Shown here: positions 19,839 through 30,254 of the stretch, one piece after another
How the letters are laid out: the number at the start of each line of letters is the position of its first letter
Numbering within the stretch: position 1 is the first letter of the stretch
Source of the DNA: Eutreptiella sp. 'Long Island Sound 2002'
Lineage: Eukaryota > Euglenozoa > Euglenophyceae > Eutreptiales > Eutreptiaceae
Length of the DNA: 64,000 bases
Direction of reading: 5' to 3'
Assembly: GCA_964036045.1 (NCBI GenBank)
Contig: OZ038401.1
Coordinates: forward strand, 30,586,397 to 30,650,396
Made by a program: the position numbers and the translations under genes
The notes under the pieces: generated by a model
The model's input: the letters and a program-made list of their open reading frames with translations, nothing else
Databases searched by the model: none
What the model was told of the DNA's origin: nothing

Positions 19839-22800
19839 TCAGACATCTGGCAGCCAAATCTTCCGGGCCATCTGAGACAACACCATGCCTTGCCGCTGCT
19901 TCAGCAGATCCGCCCCAATCAGCATCACCGGCTTGTCTGCAATGCCCATGGCAGCGAATCCGGCCAGATCCCCACAAGCCATTGTGATGGGCAGAGCACC
20001 ACCAATGGCCCCAATGGACACCTCTAGGTTGACCTCACGTACGCTCACCATGTTGCCATCCTGTATGGGGGGGAAGTAGGCGCCATAAAGGGGTACTGGA
20101 CAGGGTATGTATGGGGATGAATGATGGTGAGGGGCTGGCAGGGCGGACATGGGATGGCATCAGAGGGGTACTGACAGTTGGAGATAGGCAAGGGGGGTAT
20201 AGAGAAGGCGAAATCATTGATCACACCACAAGCGTTCCCGCGCACCTTCCCAGTACTCACCTGCGCAAGGGGTGCTGTGCATGCCTCCCCAGGCAGCCAT
20301 CCTCCGCCTCACCGCGGCGTACCATACACTGGACGCAGGCGACCAAGCGCGGTGCCGTCCCATAAATACCGGTGAGGGCAACACCCTCCTCCCTTTAAGC
20401 ACTCGGGCGGGGGGGTATAGGAGATGTATGGCAGGTGTAAAGGGCATGCTAAGACTATGTAGGGTGGCCGGGATACAGTCTTGAAGTGTACGCCCCAGTT
20501 GTGGGTTGCGCTTCGGGGGCACTCCGGCGCACGCGCCCTCCTCCCGGCTGGCCGTCTACAAGCCATCGACCTGCCGTGCGGCGGCCATAGATCGCTGCCG
20601 GAGGTCCCATACCTGCCCCGCCAGAATCATCCCGTTGTTCACCATCTTGGGATTCTCAGGCGTCAGGCCCAGGGTCTGTGCCGCACGCCAGTTCATGACG
20701 GACGACGCCGCTCCCGTGTCCAGAATGCCCAACACCTCGCCACCCTCTGCCTTCTGGCCATCGAGGTACAGCTGCACGTTCACCACCAGGAGCCCCAGGG
20801 GCAGCACCCGGTAGGGAATGCCCGTCATCCCCTGCACCAAAGGACTTGTCGCGGCGGAGCCCTTTTGGTACAGCACCATCTCAGCGCCGGTGAAGTCGAA
20901 GTACACATCGAACGCCGAGAGGAAATCCAACCCCAAAATGCCTTTGGTCCGGGGGGTGGCCGGGGGAATGTCCGCCACCACCGGGCGGAACTCGTAGTTG
21001 AACGGCTGGTCCGCCAGAGTGATCGGTCCCAGAGTGACCTGTGGTTTGGCAAACGAGGGCGGGGGTCACAGACAACCCCGTTGATCCCCAAACTCTATTA
21101 TTGACCTGGCGCAACATGATTGAGTTACGCTGGGAATGGCACCGCGGCCATGCGGTTGTACCACAGGCACTGCCGTCTGCTGAGGTATCGACTTCAACGC
21201 GAGCGGCTGCGCGAGACGAATTCATGCCCCGCTCCCATTCCGAGTGTTGAAGTTGTGCCGCGGGCCAACAAGGGCAGCTCGCTGACGTTGTTCGCTTTTA
21301 AAACTAGGTGACACCAGTCGACCGTAAGGCACAGAGCGCCAAGTACTGGGCAGTTGCGAATCGACAGCGGTAATCAATTGGCCAAGGGCGATTGGCATCT
21401 AACGGACGGCGCTTGGCACTGAACTGGTAAAAGGAATGTTGCTGGACTGCGTGGGCACTGCGTGCATGTTTGGGAAAAGCCACCAGATAAGCCCAGTCCC
21501 CATCCGGAGCAAACTTGTGACGAAGCGATCCTGCCCACATGGGCCTGTAGATTGGGTCATCCGTGTGGTATGGGCTCCAATCCTCCAACAAGACATGCAC
21601 TCGTGGGGGCATCACTATCTCTTGGGCATCGTGGAAACGGCCCAAAACCAGGGTTCGGGTACTTGCCGGTGGACAAAAACTTTGCACTGCGCGCACTCTG
21701 CGTAAAGGACCAGAGCGGGGGGGGCAGAGCGAAATTTCAGACGAAAACAAAAACCATGGTTTGTTCCGCCAAGAAGTACGAGGGACGACCTGTCACGGCC
21801 TGGGTATGATCATGATACGGTCGTGGTACGACTTTCTAAAGTGTTTTTCATGCCTTTCATATACGAGTGGGGTGAAAACCTTTTTATCCTCTGCCATTCG
21901 TCAAACAAATGAAAACAGCACCTTCGGTGCCACATTTCCAGGGGTTGCTGTAATGAGGATCTGAATTTTGTCATACCATTTGCGAAGTCTATTCCAGCCC
22001 GTGGTACGAGGTACGGCATGTTTACCTCTAGTTCGGCTACTTCCCCCCCCCCCCCCCCCGGAAACACATTTCCCAAACACACCCTGCTTGCACATCTGGA
22101 CTGGGCATTGAACAGAATCCCGAATCGGGACGGCACCATTTCCCTGCACTATTCACGCATCGCAGATTGGTGACGAGGGGCCGACCCAGAATACGTCCCC
22201 GTGACGTCGGCAGGAGGGTTTACCCATGTCTCCGGTTCTGTGCGATGGTCTGGAAGCGGGTGCGGACCTCGTGCCCAGTCTATCAGCGCAACTTGTGGTG
22301 CTGTCTTGTGCTGCTGCCCAGACATCATCTGTGTGTGCGATCAATTGCGCCCCCAAGCAATGGCTTTCGGGGGCTTTCGGGGGCCGCGACGCAACTTCAG
22401 CACTCGGAGTGGGAGCAGGGCATGAATGCGTCTTGAAGTGCAGCTGCGGCCGTTGGAGTCGAGACCCCCAGCAGACAGCAGTGCCTGTGAACCACGTGGC
22501 CGGGGTGGAAGGGCTCTCCTTAAGGTAAAAAAAAAAAAAAGAAAAAGAGAAAGGGGTTGGTAACACCAACAGAAACGAAAGTTGACACGGACGCTCTCTG
22601 CCTCATGGTCAAGACATGGGCAAGACATCCAACCACAGCAACAGTATTGAACAATGGTTGGCGGTTGGTGGTTGGCAGTTGGTGGTTGGCAGTTGACGGC
22701 GGTTGGCGGCGGTTGGTGGTTGACAGTTGGTGGTCCTTGGGAGCTGTATTTAAGGGCTGTCCTTAACAAAAAAAAATTGGGGTTCTTAAGGAAAGCCTGC

Positions 22801-23402
22801 AGCGCACGTTTGCATTCGTCCACAGTAAAGTTCACATTTTGCGCCAAAAAGCGGTTGCTCTCCCCTCAGATCCGGGAGCACACAGGCCGTCCCCCACCCC
22901 AAGTTCCCCCACTCTCCGCTCCTTGAACAGTGCCTATTTTGTGTGCCACAGCTTGTCAGTGGGCACTCCCCGCATACCAAAGGCGGACGTTGCCTCTTGC
23001 TGTTCCTTGAAAAGGGGCACCCCCTGGCCCGGGCGGTCAAGTGGCCAAACGCCAGCGGTCACCGGGCAATCCCTGCGGAAGACGCAGGTTCAAGGACCGG
23101 TTCAGAGCAACGAAAAGGGTGACCTGGTAGCCTGCAGTTGCCGCCTCACCCCCGGCAGCGGTGCCAGACGCGGTGTAGCCCGTTGGTTTCCCCTGAAACA
23201 TCTGCGACGCCTCGGGAGAGACCAGCGAGACCGTGGCCGCGGTATCCACCAAGAGTTCGATCGTGGCAGCGGGCGAGGCGCTCTTTGGGAACGACGCCTC
23301 CATGACGTAGAAGTAGTTGGTGTCCTCGGTATTGACGTTGGGGCCCATCATATTTCCGGCGCCCGTGACCATCGGCATCTTCAGCACAATCCCGTCCGGC
23401 CG
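19839..23402 (-). CDS. Tandem retropepsin-like aspartyl protease (three exons)
   Basis: Three exons join in phase 0 with GT-AG introns: 23124-23402, 20571-21038 and 19839-20060, ending TGA. Together they encode about 322 residues with two clan AA (retropepsin-like) lobes. Lobe 1 has LLVDTAATVSLVSP, with DTA where DTG is usual, and closes with GILGLDFLSAFDVYFDF after the first junction. Lobe 2 has GILDTGAASSVMNWRAA, with a canonical DTG, and closes in the last exon with PVMLIGADLLKQ. Two lobes with one aspartate each would form a single intramolecular active site. The DTA in lobe 1 may weaken activity. The junction GYQ-VTLGPITL and the acceptor CTCTTCGCACAG before the first exon support the model. 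The first exon begins with an acceptor, so an upstream exon is required; 25566-26126 is the best candidate. Retroviral origin is unlikely, because no other retroelement domains are adjacent. Confidence 0.75.
21300..21750 (-). other. ORF-bearing segment bracketed by a repeated GC-rich motif
   Basis: This lies inside the protease intron. Copies of the TTGCACTGCGCGCACT-type motif at about 21438-21464 and 21682-21702 bracket roughly 240 bp. A 148-codon minus-strand frame runs through both motif copies. Its middle part (LLEDWSPYHTDDPIYRP) looks protein-like, but I recognise no family. It may be a small captured exon or insertion carrying the same motif as the insert at 30506-31178. Confidence 0.3.
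22650..22735. repeat. GGTTGGCAGTTGGT minisatellite
   Basis: About six imperfect copies of GGTTGGCAGTTGGTGGTTGG-like words. It lies within the large protease intron. Confidence 0.8.
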
Positions 23403-24030
23403 CTGTGCGAAGAGCGGGAGTCGGACCACCCCCGTTCCCAACGCATCCCCATCGTCCCCCACCGTCCCCAGACTGCCCCGCACTCCCTCATCTCGCGAAC
23501 ACCGCCCCATGCCTCACACTCGTGAGTCCCTCAGAGTGCGCGCTGGACGCAGATCGCGGCGCCACGGACCCCCACCCGCGCGGCCCGGGACCAGAGCCTG
23601 CGCACAGCGCACGAGGTCACGTGGGGGTGTTCACTCGTCACGCATGCCATCTGCAATGTGCCATCTGCCACCCGTCGTGAGCATTGTCCGCCAAGGGCTG
23701 CACTGCGTTGTTGTTGGAAGACCAGGCGGATAAAGAAGGGGCAGGTTTGCAGCGTATTTCAAAGTAAATACGTCTCAGTACTTCACTGACAGCCTCGTTG
23801 TGGTTAGGCCGGGCAGCCGGACCCCAAGCTGTTCAGTTTTGTGTCTTTTCTGTGGATGGCAAAGCGGAAGATGCCCCTTCTGGAACAAATATTTCGCCCT
23901 TCAGGCAATGCGCCTCTGATACTGTCCACCATCACATTTTGTAGGGAGAGAACTGGGATCCCGTCCCACTGCACTTAAAGGGTGGGGGTGTCCCTGCAAT
24001 CCCACACATTCCAGACACGCACCTGTCTTC

Positions 24031-25453
24031 GGCGGCCCAGTTGGGGTTATCCCCAAAGCCCCACTGTCAGAATTCTGACAGTGAAAAATGAGTGATGGAA
24101 GCCCATGTTTGTGGGCAGCGCGTCTTTGGGATGCAACGCAAACCCCCTCACAGACCACCTTTTGGCATCTTTTGGCCCATTTATTGTCGGGTAAATTGAG
24201 GCGATTGTGACACACAGATTGCACGGAATAGCCAGTTGCAGGCACGCTGAAAAAGGGAATGCACGGGCCAGGTCTGCATACCAGTGTTTGCAGAGGTCTG
24301 GCAAAGGGGGCAGTGACGTAACTAGGGTGCCAGGGACGATTTTAAATAGGATAGGGGAGGACATGAAAAAACACTGTCAGACAGCAAAATTCTAGCAGAT
24401 GTTTTTCTGCGAACCCTTGTTTCATGACCTAACCGCCACAGAACAAAAGTGGTGCGGGTAGAGGAGGCACTTTGGACACTATGCATGAAAGGCACAGGCC
24501 GGAGCAATGCATTTGGAGTAGTCGTTGTCGTATGCAGATTCTCATAGGTGCCGACGGCAGTGCACAATACAAACAGTTCCGGTAGAAGCAACACAAGGTG
24601 TCACTGTCAGAATTCTGACAGCGAATATAATTGTGGAAAGCACAACTTCCGTACCCGTGCTATTCGCGAGGAACGCTCTGACAATTCTGACGGTGACACC
24701 TTGTGTTGCTTCTACGCAAACAGTTTGTAGCAATGTGCACTGCCGTCCACACCTATGAGAATCTGCATACGATAATTACTGCCGCACATGTGTTTCTTCT
24801 GCCCATCCCTTTCATGCACAGTGTCCAACGTGCGTCCTCTAGCGACACCCTTTTTACTATGCGGCGGTTAGGTCATGAAATAAGGGTTTTTTGCAAAAAA
24901 TCAACTGTCAGAATTTGCTGTTTGACAGTATTTTTCCCCACCCTGTTTAAAATCGTGCCTGGGACCCGAGTTACGTCACTGCCCCCTTTGCCACCCTTCT
25001 ACAAACACTGGTACAGCCCGTGCAACCCCTTTTTCAGCGTGCCTGCAACTGACTGGTCTGTGCAATTTGGGTGTCAAAAGGGTGATCGGTCTGATGACTG
25101 GGGCTGAACGGTGCAAAATGTGCTGGTTTACATGGTTCAGTGAGTCTGCATTCGCCATAGTGCTCAAGGCAGGCACGCAACACTGGACAACGTAAACCAC
25201 CACATTCTGCATCGTTCAGCCGCAGTACTTTGCAGCCATGTGATCGATCACCTTTTCATGAAGAGTACCGTGTAAAAGGCAAAGGCACTGTCAGAATTCT
25301 GACAGTGCCCGACTCGAACACCTTCGGAGCACAGTATCTGCGACTCACCCCAATTACAGCGGGTGCAATATTGGTACAGAAAGGGGTTTCTGCAAACTCA
25401 AAAAAAAGGGGGCCAAAGGGATGTTTTCGGGCACCCCCAAATGGGCCGCCTAA
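24031..25453. mobile_element. Foldback element 3, large intronic palindrome
   Basis: The ends are GGCGGCCC at 24031 and GGGCCGCCTAA at 25443-25453. The interior is a palindrome with arms of about 420-450 bp (about 24196-24640 against 24660-25070). Matching segments include GGCAGTGACGTAACT / AGTTACGTCACTGCC and CAGATTCTCATAGGTG / CACCTATGAGAATCTG. Perfect CTGTCAGAATTCTGACAG palindromes occur at 24064-24081, 24604-24621 and 25288-25305. The right 350 bp is homologous to the right half of foldback element 2. It sits in the intron between 23402 and 25566 if the SAP-protease model is right. No transposase. Confidence 0.8.
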
Positions 25454-25565
25454 CCCTGTAGCAAGACATACACAGCATCAAGATGGCCTGAGTGTGGATC
25501 CTCGCAAGGCGCGACACCCACGCGCCGACGCAAACACACATGTGCGGCATACACCCTGCAAATAC

Positions 25566-26126
25566 CTGCTGCTGCTTCTGCTGCGACACCTCGAAGAGGC
25601 GGTTCACCAGGTCCGTCTTCTCAAAGCAGTCCTCGCATCCCACGCCACGGCTTTTCAGCTCAGCCTTGATCTCCTTGATGCGCATCTTCTGAATCGTCTC
25701 CAAGTCCATGGCCCCCGCAAACGCACGGACATGGCGGCGCCCGAAGCCGCTCCGCAAAGCCTCCGCGGGTTGCGGCCGCCCAAACACGTCATTGGCAGAC
25801 ATTTGCGGCACTGGTCGCGGGGTCGGTACATTGAAGCTATGCACTAAGGGGGCCACCCGGTACCCGGGCAGCACGACGTACCTCTGCTGTTGCCCAGGCG
25901 TAAGGTCTTGCGTCGACCAGGGAAGGGCAGAGTACTGAAGGAAAAACAAAATCGCCAACGAGAGCATCAGACTCCCGAACCCCAAAGACCGCCACCTCCG
26001 CTGGGGCTCGGCAGGCTCTTGCGGAGCGTAGTACACAGCGTCAACGCACACTACGTGGGGGGCTTGGCCATCTTTGCACGCGTTCTGGTGCAATAGGTGC
26101 CTGTGCTCAGTGCCCGAACACGCCAT
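25566..26126 (-). CDS. Signal-anchor plus SAP-domain exon, probable 5' exon of the aspartyl protease
   Basis: The ATG at 26126 opens a 187-codon exon that ends in phase 0 at a donor (AG then GTATTT). Residues 1-47 are hydrophilic. Residues about 48-66 are a strong hydrophobic helix (LMLSLAILFFLQYSALP). Residues 70-137 are Pro/Arg-rich. Residues about 138-185 form a SAP-like helix-turn-helix (LETIQKMRIKEIKAELKSRG, then CEDCFEKTDLVNRLF), as seen in ARMET-like and many algal proteins. On the same strand the next phase-0 acceptor with a coding exon is at 23402, so I infer these are one gene of about 509 residues: membrane anchor, SAP module, two protease lobes. The intron would be 2.16 kb and would hold foldback element 3. 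The N-terminal layout resembles the Fe-SOD leader at 54516 and may direct entry into the secretory system. The link to the protease is inference. Confidence 0.6.
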
Positions 26127-26249
26127 GCTCACCTGTGGACACCAGAGGCTGCATAACAGTGTGGATGGATGGGTAAGTGCTCACGGCGGTTATGTACGTC
26201 AAGAAAGGTAGCAAGCTGGGGGTAGTCATCCAACAACAACTTGTCAAGT

Positions 26250-26836
26250 CCAAACCTTTGCTTAGCAACTGGGGGGGGAGGGGGGGGGTCATTTTGGGGC
26301 TGCCTCAGGACTGGCCAAGCCACCCACCCACCCAAGCTGACCCACCCACCCACCCACCCAGACCCCCCCCTACTCCCCCAGTAGGGGGGGGGGGGTCCCC
26401 CAGTCGGGGGGGGGGGTTAGTTCAGCCTGCATCATATGTCCATTGCATACTGAAAATTTTGCGAAAGTGTCAGGGACCTAAAGTTCGAAATTGCAGGAAC
26501 CTGGTTATGAACCCACGCCTGCACATCTGCACCGCAGCATTTTACCATTGGACCACTAGCTATTACAGCAATGCTCTGCTCAAGTACTTTGTACAGGCTG
26601 CCATCTGATCTACCCGGTTAGTTTGGGACAGTCAGGCCCTACCCAGCCCCTACCCAGTTGCCCACCCACCCACCCACCCACCCACCCACCCAGACCCCCC
26701 CCCCCCTGGGGGGGAGTAGGCACGTTGGGCCAAATTGCCCAAAACCAAACTAACCCACCCACCCACAGGCCACGGACCCACCCACCCACCCCCTCCCCCC
26801 CAGTCCAGTCGGACCACCCTTAAGCAAAGGTTTGGT
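26250..26836. mobile_element. Short inverted-repeat element with CCCA tracts and a tRNA-like core
   Basis: AAACCTTTGCTTA near 26251-26263 recurs inverted as TAAGCAAAGGTTT at 26821-26833. Inside both ends are G-runs or C-runs and (CCCA)n tracts, arranged symmetrically. The central unique stretch contains a tRNA-like sequence on the minus strand (see 26484-26575). This has the form of a small foldback element, but the 13-bp inverted ends are short and the low-complexity tracts could have arisen independently. Confidence 0.45.
26484..26575 (-). repeat. tRNA-like (SINE-head) sequence 1
   Basis: On the minus strand, TAGTGGTCCAATGGTAAAAT resembles an internal A box (D arm). GTGGGTTCATAACC about 36 bases on resembles a B box (T arm), with a mismatch at the invariant A. 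The anticodon arm does not fold cleanly, so this is more likely a tRNA-derived SINE head or decayed tRNA than a functional tRNA. Confidence 0.35.
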
Positions 26837-27713
26837 CAAGTCGCGCCACCAATTCCACAACCCATTGATAGCGTTTGGAAACCTTTTTCTTCCCCACATG
26901 TAGCCCCAACAGGAACACAAAACCGCCGAGCTCCGGCTTCATTTTGAAATCATTGCGATGCACCCGAATATCCATCTATCGGACGATCCCCCATCAGCAC
27001 ACACACACACCCTTAAGTGCGGTGGGATAGGATCCCAGTTGCCCTCTCCCTACTGAGCAAGAATATTGCTAATTACCCTAAATTTCCTCTGTTGTGCCCC
27101 GTAGACTGTGCACTGTGCACAAACAGCCCCCTGCAGTCCTGCAGTGTTGTTGACATTTGGGATGACAGAGCGGGGCCGGGAATTAGGCGTTGGGCCATGG
27201 TCACAGGGTTATGGTCACCCAACACAAGGCCTCTGTGTGAGGATAGAGGGTAGGCATACATGCACTTGTTCTTGAACCATCTGTCTGACGTTTAAATGCA
27301 ACGATGTGATAATGTTTCCCACCTTGCCACACAATCTCAAAATGAAACATCCCAAGGTCTTCCCTTCTCTGAGGGCATGCTCATCTGCGCAGTCACCCAC
27401 CATAAGGTCATTTAAACGGGAGATATTGGAAGCGAGTATGCTTTCATCATCCCATTGTATTTCTCGGCCTCATTCAGAATGTGCCAACTCGGTGGGTTTT
27501 GGCATTTTCCCCAAGTTTTCTGAACTTTCCGTCCAATGCGCCAAAATATTGTTGCTTTGGGGGGGGGGGGGGGTTATGTGTATATTTTTTTTGAAATCTG
27601 TGAGAAAAGGACGTTTCAGAAATGTATGGGTTGGGGGGGGGGGTCACATTTTTGAGCACAGAGCTGGAAACTAGACGATGCAGGGGATGGAGCAATACAC
27701 AGGGCCCCACTGA
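26837..27713. other. Intergenic with G-run-bounded repeat, copy 2
   Basis: No gene is seen. About 27555-27650 holds two poly-G runs flanking TTTTTGAAATCTGTGAGAAA and AGGACGTTTCAGAAATG. It parallels the element at 5815-6035 in order and spacing. Confidence 0.5.
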
Positions 27714-27862
27714 TTATTCCAAATCCGAATCGTCGCCATTGTTGTCCCTCTCGACAAGGGCTGGGACCCCATTGGGGCACACATCCCCCTGCTTGTGGAT
27801 GGGAACATATTTCTTCAATTTTTGCCAATCCTGCAGCCTGCGTGCCTTCACAGGCACCCACC
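27714..27862 (-). CDS. Possible terminal exon of an unknown protein
   Basis: After an acceptor (CTCTCAATACAG) the minus strand reads about 49 codons to TAA. The peptide is protein-like: basic and aromatic (RRLQDWQKLKKYVPIHK), then an acidic tail (ERDNNGDDSDLE). No family is recognised and no upstream exon could be joined. Its strand agrees with all neighbouring genes. It may be chance. Confidence 0.3.
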
Positions 27863-28990
27863 CTGTATTGAGAGGCATGGCCGTCGGTTGTGAGCTCCAC
27901 ATTTCGCTGTTTGGTCAGCCGGACCTTGCGCCATGCAATGGCCTCACTGTACCCTGATTTCACTCACACAAAGCCAGGATGGGGCTGCATGTTCCGAAGA
28001 TCAGGTGTCATACCGAAATCCAACCATTTGTCATCCCTGATCAAAACAGCTGCTGGTGGTGGTCCAGATGGCTGGCTGAAGACTTATAGGCACCAGCGAG
28101 CCATTTGGACACATCCCAAAATTGAAAAGAGAAAACAACACAGACAACGTCCAGAACGGACGAAAATCTCAAACATATTGCCAGTGCAGCATGCAGACCT
28201 AGGGTGTTCCAAATGGCGCTTTTCAAGGGCTTTCCGAATATACCCACAGACCCCTCCCTACCTGCAGGACACTCGGCGGACTCAAATGAGGCAACAATGG
28301 CAACACCCCTTGAAAACCCTCCGCGTTGGCACAAAGGTTACCGAGGCCGAGAGATATATGCCTCTGCCGCAATATGAATTGGAAGGAGATGCTACAGAAT
28401 TGCGCAAAAAAAGGAGCGGTTGGATTTCCCGAATTGTATTTTACCCCCTGCCCCCAATCAAAAAGAAGGAGCCCCCTTACTAGCAACCATCCACAAGCAG
28501 CCAAGAATTACCATCAACAATCTAGGATACTCCAAAAATCAATAGCAGACATATCAACAACAAAATCCTCCAAGAAGCAAAACCCAAGAACGAACCATTC
28601 GTTTTGAGGTGCTTCCTTGGACTGATTTCGGGGAGCAAGTTTTCAAGGACAAAACGGACGTTTTTTGTAGAATGTTGCGCTCTGTGTGCACCGTGCAAAA
28701 ACACCGCCTTTATGCGAGGAATCTGTGAACATGGTGCACACTCGGCTGCCCCACATGTTAGATTTAACTACTCAAGCACTCAAGTGAGTACGTGAGTACT
28801 TCTTAGGTACTTGACTGCTTTGAATAGTTTGAGTCAGCCCCCCAAAAAACAAGATTCAAGTACGCAAGTTTTGCGTGTACTGAAGCTCAGTCACGCTGTC
28901 CTACCCTGTCCCGCCCTGACACAAAGCAAGCAGCCACAAAAATGCAGTCCACTCTGCAACTCAAGGGCAAAACAGGCCGCCAACAGGGAG
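27863..28990. other. Intergenic, no gene identified
   Basis: Overlapping frames of up to 197 codons occur on both strands, but none shows domain-like sequence or convincing splice sites. A local CTCAAGCACTCAAGTGAGTACGTGAGTAC-type repeat lies near 28774-28800. Confidence 0.35.
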
Positions 28991-29660
28991 GGTTAGGGGG
29001 GGGGGGGGGGGCAGGCAGGGTCTCGTGCACGCAGGAGTGCAGCACATTGCTCTACCCCAAACACCCCCCCCCCCGGAGGTTTACCCCCTGTCCGGGCTGA
29101 AGAGGGCCGACCAGTCGTCCGCCGTGGACGCCGTGGACGATTGGTCGGCGGCATACCCGCCTGCCCCCACCGTTCTGGGGCTAGGCGTGCTGCTGTCTGG
29201 GGCGGGGGGCGCGGGCCGGCCGGCCTCACCACCGCCACCCGGCGTCACTAGCCGGGGGGCTCCGAGCGGCCCGCCCACGGCCGCTTGCGGGGGGCTGCCC
29301 CGCCGTCCCCGTCGCTGTCCTCGGACAGCATGGGCGGCGGGGCGGCGCTGGCCGCGGTGGCGACGGTGACGGCGGCATCGCCAGCCCGCACAGCCTGCGG
29401 CGCTCCCACCCACGGCGGAAGCCGCCGCGGGCGCGCCGCTCGCAACGCTCACGCGTCGCGCACGTCCCCTCGCCGCGGGGGGACCTGTCTCACGTGGATC
29501 TGTACTCGCTCTTCAGGCCCCGCGGCGGGGCGCGCTTCAGCGGCAGCCACTACGAGCTCTGCAACGCGTGTGGGCGGGGGCGCGGCGCTCGCTGCCGCCC
29601 GCAACGTGTCCGCCGTGAGGCGGTCGGAGGTGCGGTAGGCGGAACGGCGTGGCACGGTAG
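28991..29660. other. GC-rich island, coding status unresolved
   Basis: This is strikingly GC-rich against its surroundings and is preceded by a long poly-G run. Frames are open in several registers on both strands, as expected at this composition. On the plus strand one frame contains HYELCNACGRGRGARCRP, which recalls the second knuckle of a GATA finger, but no upstream CxxC pair is visible. On the minus strand another frame starts with ATG near 29663 and reads STVPRRSAYRTSDRLTADTL, in agreement with the local strand bias. I cannot choose between them. Confidence 0.3.
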
Positions 29661-29859
29661 ACATGAGTCGAGCTGCACATGGGGCAACAGTACGGCATGC
29701 CCTACCCGCCCACCAGTGCACCGTTCCACACTTGCAGCCTCTTATCGCAGTCCCCTACTGTTCCCCACAGCCAACTTGGTCGCTAGCTATAGACCTATCT
29801 TTTGCCCTTGCCTCCACAACCATATCCCGCCCCCCCCCCCCCCAGCCCCACCCAGCGGC

Positions 29860-30225
29860 TGACACAGTCAGCAGGGTTAAGAGCGCTCTCGACATACCGT
29901 AACCCCACCGACACTCCCTGCCAACGCAACCGATGCGCGACGCGACACAGAATACGCTGCCGGGGCACCAGCAGTGTGGAGGCGCGGCCCCAGAGGATCT
30001 GGGCTATCGCGCCCACGTTATCCGTCACGAGATCTACATGCCTACAACCAGAGCTCCGCACAACATCGGGTGCGCACACTACCCCAAACAGCTCAGCTGA
30101 CTGCTGGCTACTGACCCACTGTGGGCACCTGCGGATGGCAGGGCCCTCCGAGCTCCACACCCCCACAAAGAACCCTCTTGGCACGCAAGGGCAAGCAGCA
30201 GCATCAATGTACACGCGAATAGCCG
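29860..30225 (-). pseudogene. RNase H domain of the YR retroelement
   Basis: The frame spans 29795-30310 and starts inside the domain. It shows IRVYIDAAACPCVPRG (first catalytic Asp), SSQQSAELFGVV (Glu), VDLVTDNVGAIAQILWG (Asp) and the C-terminal NPADCVSRW, the usual NPAD-SR ending of DIRS and LTR-type RNase H. The D-E-D set is intact, so this domain is not obviously inactivated. It follows the RT after a small frame change near 30255-30310. Confidence 0.75.
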
Positions 30226-30254
30226 GTCCCTCGGTCGGCTGCGGCTCCCACATC

